From contig NZ_QGMP01000001.1 in the NCBI RefSeq assembly GCF_003259185.1, forward strand, positions 2,418,001-2,482,000: 64,000 nucleotides of DNA, written 5' to 3'. The translations under genes and the position numbers were made by a program. The notes beneath the pieces are model-generated. The model had not been told where the DNA came from, searched no databases, and saw only the letters and a program-made list of their open reading frames with translations. Below are positions 58,507-64,000 of the stretch, one piece after another. Every line of letters begins with the position of its first letter. Position 1 is the stretch's first letter. Source of the stretch: Isoalcanivorax indicus (GTDB lineage: Bacteria; Pseudomonadota; Gammaproteobacteria; Pseudomonadales; Alcanivoracaceae).

Positions 58507-59978
58507 CAGGCTGTCCCGCCCACGGTCAACGCCTCCACACGCAGGGTCGGCTGGCCAACGCCCACCGGCACCGACTGCCCTTCCTTGCCGCAGACACCGA
58601 TACCACTGTCCAGCGCCAGATCATTGCCGACCATGGAAATCTGCTGCATGACATCCGCGCCGCTACCGATCAGCGTGGCGCCACGCACGGGCGCCACGAT
58701 GCGGCCCTTTTCCACCAGGTAGGCCTCGCTGGTGGAAAACACGAAGCGGCCCGAGGTGATATCCACCTGCCCGCCACCAAAATTCACCGCATAAATGCCG
58801 CGATCCAGCGACGCAATGATCTCTTCCGGGTCGGATTCACCGGGCAGCATGTAAGTATTCGTCATGCGCGGCATGGGCAGATGGGCATAGGATTCCCGGC
58901 GACCGTTGCCGGTGGGTGCAAAGCCGCTCAGGCGCGCGTTCATCTTGTCCTGCATGAAACCGGTCAGACGCCCGTTTTCGATCAGCGTGGTGCAGTGAGT
59001 AGGCGTCCCTTCGTCATCCACGTTGAGCGACCCGCGCCGACCGGGCAACGTACCGTCATCCACCACCGTGCACAGCGGCGACGCCACCTGCTCACCAAAA
59101 CGGCGCGCAAACATGGACGTGCCCTTGCGGTTGAAATCGCCTTCCAGGCCATGCCCCACGGCCTCGTGCAACAGCACGCCGGGCCAGCCCGGCCCCAGCA
59201 CCACCGGCATGGTGCCCGCCGGGGCCGGTTGCGCCTCCAGATTCACCAGCGCCTGACGCACGGCCTCACGGGTCCAGTGCTCGGCACGCCCCTCGGCTTC
59301 CAGCCAATCGTAATCCACCCGGCCACCACCACCGGCGCTGCCACGTTCACGGCGACCATTGCGCTCGGCAAGCACGGAAATATTCAGGCGCACCAGTGGC
59401 CGCACGTCGGCCGCCAGGGTGCCGTCGGTGGCCGCCACCAGCACTACATCGTGTACGGCATTCAGCGACACCGTCACTTCCGTCACGGCGCTGTCGAGAC
59501 GGCGCGCCAGCTTGTCCAGGCGTTCCAGCAAGGCCACCTTGCGCGGTGCCTGCCAGGTCGCCAGCGGATCAAACGCGGCATACAACGACGGCGAGGTGAC
59601 CGGCGCCAGCACAGGTGTCCGCCCTTCACTGCCCTGGCGAACAATGGCGCGGGCCGCCCGCGTCGCCTGTTGCAGCGCGGGCAAGGCAATCTCGTCGCTG
59701 TAGGCGAAGCCGGTGCGCTCGCCACTGATCACCCGCACGCCGGTACCGCGTTCCAGGTTGTAACTGGCATCGCGTACCACACCATCTTCCAGCACCCAGC
59801 CCTCGTGGCGGCTGTGCTGAAAATACAGATCGGCATAGTCCACGCTCGGTGCCAGGGCAGCGTCGAGCAGCCGCGCCAGCCCCTGCGGATCAAGGCCCGC
59901 CGGGGTCAGTAGCAGTTCCTGCGCCGTGCCAAGCACGTCAGTCACCGGTGTGGTCGTGGTAGTGGTCGCGGATGTCAT
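58506..59978 (-). CDS. tldD: TldD, metalloprotease catalytic subunit
   Basis: Catalytic subunit of the TldD/TldE protease. The 490 residues include the zinc motif HEAVGH (His271, Glu272, His276). Further family segments are [14 protein letters not shown] and [15 protein letters not shown] near the C-terminus. The ATG at 59978 overlaps the nitrilase 3' end by 41 bp; a later GTG (59945) is also possible. The Thr-rich N-terminus is unusual and may be untranslated or disordered. Confidence 0.94.
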   Translation of the reverse strand: MTSATTTTTTPVTDVLGTAQELLLTPAGLDPQGLARLLDAALAPSVDYADLYFQHSRHEGWVLEDGVVRDASYNLERGTGVRVISGERTGFAYSDEIALPALQQATRAARAIVRQGSEGRTPVLAPVTSPSLYAAFDPLATWQAPRKVALLERLDKLARRLDSAVTEVTVSLNAVHDVVLVAATDGTLAADVRPLVRLNISVLAERNGRRERGSAGGGGRVDYDWLEAEGRAEHWTREAVRQALVNLEAQPAPAGTMPVVLGPGWPGVLLHEAVGHGLEGDFNRKGTSMFARRFGEQVASPLCTVVDDGTLPGRRGSLNVDDEGTPTHCTTLIENGRLTGFMQDKMNARLSGFAPTGNGRRESYAHLPMPRMTNTYMLPGESDPEEIIASLDRGIYAVNFGGGQVDITSGRFVFSTSEAYLVEKGRIVAPVRGATLIGSGADVMQQISMVGNDLALDSGIGVCGKEGQSVPVGVGQPTLRVEALTVGGTA

Positions 59979-60810
59979 CAGGTAACCCTGTCAGAAAGCG
60001 CGCGTGCTGGTGAACCGGCAATCGTTGCCGTATCTCCGCCACACGCGCGGGATCAATGTCGGCGCAAAGTACACCCGGCTCCTCTCCGAGCCGGGCCAGC
60101 ACTTCACCCCATGGATCGCATAGCAGGCTGTGGCCAAAACTGGCGCGGCGCGCACTGTGCTGGCCGCACTGGTTGACCCCCAGCACATAGCAACCGGTTT
60201 CGATGGCCCGTGCCCGCAGCAGCACTTCCCAGTGGGCCGCCCCCGTCAGTGCCGTGAAGGCGCTGGGGTACACCAGCAGGGTGGCACCGCGATCTGCCAG
60301 GGCCCGCGCCTGGGCCGCGAAGCGCAGGTCATAACACACCGCCAGACCCAGCGTGATGTCATCCACCGGCGCACAGACCAGGGCATCCCCCGGCTCGAAC
60401 AGGTCCGACTCACAGTAACGCCCCTGGGCATCCGGCACGCTGGCATCGAACAAGTGCAGTTTGTCATAGCGAGCCGCCACTTGCCCATCAGGCTGATACA
60501 GCAGGGACGCGGCACGCACCCGCTGCCCCGGCACCGGGCTGCCGTCCGGGCGTTGCGGCAACGGCAGGGTACCCGCCAGCAGCCACACGCCGAGCCCGCG
60601 CGCCTGCTCCGCCAGCCAGGCCTGCCATGCCCCGGCGTCGGCCTCGGCGATATCACGGTAGGGCCCGCCGTAGCAGACAAAATTCTCTGGCAACACCAGC
60701 AGGCGCGCCCCGCGTGCGGCGGCCTGCGCCAGCGCCTCCCCGGCCCGGCTCAGGTTGTCTGCCGGCACGTTACCGGCGCAATACTGGATCCCTGCAATAC
60801 GCATGCGCAC
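59938..60810 (-). CDS. Carbon-nitrogen hydrolase (nitrilase superfamily)
   Basis: A 290-residue amidase/nitrilase-fold enzyme with catalytic triad E42 (LPENF), K117 (RYDKLHLFD) and C159 (VCYDLRF). The subgroup near yhdP and tldD resembles YbeM/Nit2-type omega-amidases or deaminated-glutathione amidase; the exact substrate cannot be told. It lies between yhdP and tldD as in Pseudomonas. Confidence 0.88.
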   Translation of the reverse strand: MRMRIAGIQYCAGNVPADNLSRAGEALAQAAARGARLLVLPENFVCYGGPYRDIAEADAGAWQAWLAEQARGLGVWLLAGTLPLPQRPDGSPVPGQRVRAASLLYQPDGQVAARYDKLHLFDASVPDAQGRYCESDLFEPGDALVCAPVDDITLGLAVCYDLRFAAQARALADRGATLLVYPSAFTALTGAAHWEVLLRARAIETGCYVLGVNQCGQHSARRASFGHSLLCDPWGEVLARLGEEPGVLCADIDPARVAEIRQRLPVHQHARFLTGLPDDIRDHYHDHTGD

Positions 60811-60831
60811 TCCAGAGGCGCCTGCCGACCG

Positions 60832-63800
60832 TTACTCTGGTGTTGGCAGCGCGCTCTCGGTTTCCTCGACATCCGGCTCATCCCAGCTGCCGGACACGTG
60901 ATAGCCCATGGAGGTCATCTTCTCCAGACGCTCGCCCCACAGCCGCTCGACCACAAAAATCCCGGCACAGGCTGCCGGGCCGGCCAGGCAGCCTGCATAC
61001 AGGTTACCCGACAGTGGCAGGGTCACTTCAATATCGTAATCCATGGTCTGGGCCTGCAGATCAAGACCGCCTGCAATGGCAAACTCGGCCGACGGGGAGC
61101 GAATACGCAGGTTGTCGGTGTGGATCTGCGGGCCGTCCACCGAGAAGTTGCCACGAATGCTGTCGGCCACCAGGCCCTGACTGACCACGTCCGAGAAATC
61201 CAGGCGCAGCCGTCTGGCCAGCGTGTTGCCCACATTCACCAGACCAAGCAGGCGCAGCGCAGAGGTGCGGCGATCCGCACTGGGCAGCAAGGCATCCCGC
61301 ACATCCAGCGACACATCGCCCTGCAGACGCCGGTAATCGAACTCCAGCGGCGAGCCCTGCCAGCCAAGTTCCAGGCTTCCGCGCGCATCCCGGCTTTCGA
61401 CGAAGGTTTCCATCGCGAACAGCGACAGCAGGTCGGCAAGCTGGCCACTCTCGACGCTGCCGGCAAACCGGCTGTGCTGTGCCCCGACATCATCCAGGCG
61501 CCAGTCCAGGTCGCCAGCCACGGATGTCTCTCCCCAGCGACCACGGACGCCTGCCACGCGCAGGTCCTCGCCTTCAGGCCGCAACTGCGCCTGCCACTGG
61601 CCGAAGTGGCGGCCATAGAGGGTCACGTCCGCCGCACGAATGTCTGCCACCGGCATACGCGACGGATCAGGGGACAGGACCAGGGACGACACCAGCTCGC
61701 CGGTCTGGTCACCGGCCAGCTCCGCCGCTGCCTCCACCACCCGCTGGGCCGCGCTCGGGCCGTCCGCATCCGGCGGCAGGGGCGCCGTCAAGGGCCAGCG
61801 CAGACGGTCGATATCCAGCTGCATGGGCTGGTCACCCCGGGGGGCATACCCCGCTGGCACCCGCACTTCGCCCACCAGCGGCTCACTGGCCAGCGCCAGG
61901 CTCCAGTGCCCCCCGGTTTGCCGGGCACTGAAGCTGGCCGGACCAAGCGGTTCGTTGAGCAGCAGCAACTGATCGGTATCCAGTGCCAGACGCACCGGCG
62001 GCAACGGCGTCGCAGGGCCATCCGTATCCGGCCCCAGCAGAACACCGACCCAGGCGCCGAGATCCAGCACCTCTGTCCGGCCATCCACCAGCACACCAGA
62101 GGGCGGCAGGCCTGCCTCACGTTCACCGAAGCGAATCCCGCCACGCGTCAGGCCAGTGTCATCGTATTCCAGCCGCGCGGACAGCAGCGCCGGTATGGTC
62201 AGCGACAGTCGCCCGGGGTCGCCGCCCTCAAGGATCAGCTGCAAACGCCGGGACGTGGAGGCGGTCTTGCCCAGCGGCGGCGGCAAGGCCACGGCCACGC
62301 CCTGCAGGTCGGTGTTCACCGTAAGGCGCGGTGCACCGGCCCCCGCCCGACGGGGCAGACGCAGCCGGGCCCGGTAATCGGTCTCGCCGTCCAGCGGCGT
62401 CAGCCAGGGCATGCGCAACCAGTCACGCAGCTGCGTCATGGTCAGTGCGCCATCGATATCCAGGTGTGTATAACGGCGATCGCTGGTGACGGATGCCGAC
62501 ACCGGGGTATCGAACAGACGCCCACGCAAGGTCGGGAAATGCAGCCCGTCCTCCAGGGAGAAACGCCCCTCGCCCTGAACATCGCTGACCATGAGGCGAC
62601 GGTCGGGGTTATGCAGGGTGCCCGCGTCAACCGCAGCATCCGCCTCCACGCGCAATGCCGGACTATGCGCGGCCAGCGGAATACCCAGCTCCAGACGCCC
62701 CGCAAGCGTCCCGTTACGCACAGTCCAGTCGACGATTTCTTCCGGCAGCTGGGCACGCACCGGCGTACCCTGAAAAAGTCGCTGCAGCGCCGCCAGCGGT
62801 CCATCGATATTGGCCGTCACCGTGAGCCGGGGCTGGCCGTCAGGCTCGGTCCCGAGCACATCGACATCGGCATCGCGGATCTCGGCATCCAGAAACCGGC
62901 CGCGCAGATGGCGCCCATGCACCGTGACGCCGTCCACCAGCACCGTCCCCTGCACGGCTTCGACCTCGGGCCAGTCGGTCAGGAAGCGCAGACCAAAATC
63001 CTCCACCGCAAAGGTCATCTGGAAGGTGCGGTCCTGCTGACGCGCCGGATCAATCCCCACCGCGCCTTCATAAAGAAAACGGCCGCGCGTCACCTGGCCG
63101 CCGCTGAAGGCATGGCCAAACCAGTCACTGAGCGCCGGGGGCATGCGTTGTAGCGGTATGTAGCGACTGGCCTGGGCGGCCACGCCATCATGGATATCCG
63201 CCAGCAAGCGCAGACGCGGGCGGTAACCCGCCGCGAGATCGAGCCCGAACACTGCGGCACCGCGCGCATCGGCATTGGACGCCTGCAGCCGCCCACTCTC
63301 GATATGCCAGACCGGCACCTCGCCCTGATCAGCCTCTGTATCCTCATGGGTCTCCGTGACCCCGGGCATCGGCAGCATGCCGGCGCGACGCTCCTGCGCC
63401 GCGCTGCCGCTGTCGCGCTGCCAGCGCATCGCGCCCCCCATGGAGGCTGCCACCGGCTCGTCAAACAGGGTATTCAGTTCCAGTACCAGCGCAGGACTGG
63501 CCAGATGCAGTACCCCGGAAGCAGGCGTGCCCGCCGCCCAGCCCGACAATCCCTGCACGCCCGGCTGGGCCTCGTCGGCACTGATGGCCAGATCGACAAA
63601 CCGGGCGCTGAAGCGCGCCAGGCGAGCCCCTTCACCTTCCACATGCACCGCGCTGAGTTCACCCGCTGGCGCCAGATCGACCAGCCGCTGGCGCAGCGCC
63701 AACAGGTTCTCCGGCAGCGGAAACGGCCAGGCCACCAGTTGCTCGCGCAACCGTGTGGCATTGATCTGTTCGGCACGCACCGCCCAGCGGCTGTCTGCGC

Positions 63801-64000
63801 GGCGACGTCCATCCCAGCGCAGGGCCAGCGGCCCGGCCCGCAGGGCACCGGCAGCCTCTGTGCTGGCGCTGACCTCATCCAGGACCACCACATACTCGCC
63901 CCGCTCGCGGCGCACCGCCAGGCTGGCCTCCAGGCCATCAAGCAGCCAGCGCTCGTCAGCCTGCACATGGCGCAGGGCCACATCCCGGGTCGCCAGCACG
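60832..64000 (-). CDS. yhdP: YhdP, AsmA-like intermembrane phospholipid transporter (5' part beyond window)
   Basis: C-terminal ~1055 residues of a large AsmA-like/DUF3971 protein; the frame is still open at the right edge, so the start lies beyond it. YhdP forms a periplasm-spanning hydrophobic groove for phospholipid transport to the outer membrane (family knowledge). The visible part is a long repeated beta-rich region, and near the end comes the AsmA-like segment NVGNTLARRLRLDFSDVV...IRGNFSVDGPQIHTDNLRI. It precedes the nitrilase gene. Confidence 0.92.
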   Translation of the reverse strand, partial: VLATRDVALRHVQADERWLLDGLEASLAVRRERGEYVVVLDEVSASTEAAGALRAGPLALRWDGRRRADSRWAVRAEQINATRLREQLVAWPFPLPENLLALRQRLVDLAPAGELSAVHVEGEGARLARFSARFVDLAISADEAQPGVQGLSGWAAGTPASGVLHLASPALVLELNTLFDEPVAASMGGAMRWQRDSGSAAQERRAGMLPMPGVTETHEDTEADQGEVPVWHIESGRLQASNADARGAAVFGLDLAAGYRPRLRLLADIHDGVAAQASRYIPLQRMPPALSDWFGHAFSGGQVTRGRFLYEGAVGIDPARQQDRTFQMTFAVEDFGLRFLTDWPEVEAVQGTVLVDGVTVHGRHLRGRFLDAEIRDADVDVLGTEPDGQPRLTVTANIDGPLAALQRLFQGTPVRAQLPEEIVDWTVRNGTLAGRLELGIPLAAHSPALRVEADAAVDAGTLHNPDRRLMVSDVQGEGRFSLEDGLHFPTLRGRLFDTPVSASVTSDRRYTHLDIDGALTMTQLRDWLRMPWLTPLDGETDYRARLRLPRRAGAGAPRLTVNTDLQGVAVALPPPLGKTASTSRRLQLILEGGDPGRLSLTIPALLSARLEYDDTGLTRGGIRFGEREAGLPPSGVLVDGRTEVLDLGAWVGVLLGPDTDGPATPLPPVRLALDTDQLLLLNEPLGPASFSARQTGGHWSLALASEPLVGEVRVPAGYAPRGDQPMQLDIDRLRWPLTAPLPPDADGPSAAQRVVEAAAELAGDQTGELVSSLVLSPDPSRMPVADIRAADVTLYGRHFGQWQAQLRPEGEDLRVAGVRGRWGETSVAGDLDWRLDDVGAQHSRFAGSVESGQLADLLSLFAMETFVESRDARGSLELGWQGSPLEFDYRRLQGDVSLDVRDALLPSADRRTSALRLLGLVNVGNTLARRLRLDFSDVVSQGLVADSIRGNFSVDGPQIHTDNLRIRSPSAEFAIAGGLDLQAQTMDYDIEVTLPLSGNLYAGCLAGPAACAGIFVVERLWGERLEKMTSMGYHVSGSWDEPDVEETESALPTPE

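Noticed and set aside
60130-63153. A 1007-codon plus-strand open frame opposite yhdP and the nitrilase gene
   Set aside because: Antisense shadow of real coding sequence in high-GC DNA; rich in Arg, Gln, His and Pro, no family match, and the minus-strand frame shows yhdP and nitrilase motifs.

Overview
The window is a chromosomal segment of a GC-rich gammaproteobacterium. Its gene order closely follows, from memory, the Pseudomonas aeruginosa chromosome: the dcw cluster from ftsW back to mraZ; rnpB-rsmI-lpoA-yraN-diaA-dolP; sspB-sspA; petABC; rpsI-rplM; tas; acyl-CoA dehydrogenase; zapE; zapG; algW/degS; hisC-hisD-hisG-murA-ibaG-mlaC; kdsD-kdsC-lptC-lptA-lptB-rpoN-hpf-ptsN-rapZ-npr; pmbA-yjgA-tldD-nitrilase-yhdP. 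Differences in detail (a 217-residue MlaC without the rest of mla, yrbG, BPSS1780-type membrane proteins, a carotenoid oxygenase, a type II CRISPR locus) point to the Pseudomonadales/Oceanospirillales, with an Alcanivorax-like organism my best guess. No tRNA, rRNA or insertion sequence was seen.

Layout. 0-10 kb: division and peptidoglycan-precursor (dcw) operon on the minus strand, with a promoter and three 10-bp-spaced MraZ boxes. 10.3-10.6 kb: RNase P RNA. 10.7-15 kb: rsmI, divergent from lpoA-yraN-diaA-dolP. 15-20 kb: sspB/sspA, cytochrome bc1 and ribosomal S9/L13 operons, all minus strand. 19.9-23.9 kb: carotenoid oxygenase, aldo/keto reductase (tas), SGNH hydrolase, host-attachment-family protein. 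23.9-34.7 kb: a defence island that is visibly more AT-rich in its cas part. 35-40.7 kb: acyl-CoA dehydrogenase, zapE, a hydrolase, zapG, a Nif3-like protein and a DegS/AlgW protease. 40.7-46 kb: hisCDG, murA, ibaG, mlaC (minus). 46.2-54.2 kb: yrbG, kdsD-kdsC-lptCAB (LPS inner core and transport), then rpoN-hpf-ptsN-rapZ-npr (sigma-54 and nitrogen PTS). 54.2-64 kb: two tandem paralogous membrane proteins, pmbA, yjgA, a cyclic-nucleotide-binding protein, tldD, a nitrilase and the 3' part of yhdP, which runs off the right edge.

The defence island holds an AbiEi/AbiEii type IV toxin-antitoxin pair, a 49-repeat CRISPR array, cas2-cas1-cas9 on the opposite strand, a tracrRNA gene and a WYL-domain regulator. 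Cas9 is 1110 residues with all RuvC and HNH elements; with only cas1 and cas2 beside it, this is type II-C. The tracrRNA lies upstream of cas9 on the opposite (+) strand. It has a consensus -35, a 24-nt anti-repeat complementary to the + strand repeat, a hairpin and a strong intrinsic terminator. Its polarity fixes array transcription on the + strand, towards cas2, where a strong terminator sits directly after the last repeat. Repeat decay is at the other end, so new spacers are inferred to enter next to cas2. All 48 spacers are 30 nt. One two-spacer block is duplicated, and three distinct spacers are synonymous variants encoding the same ten-residue peptide, implying repeated sampling of one conserved gene in related phages.

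Other points of note: a near-perfect sigma-54 promoter directly upstream of rpoN; absence of mlaF, E, D and B around mlaC; and a decayed copy of the pmbA 3' end between the two paralogous membrane-protein genes that records their tandem duplication.
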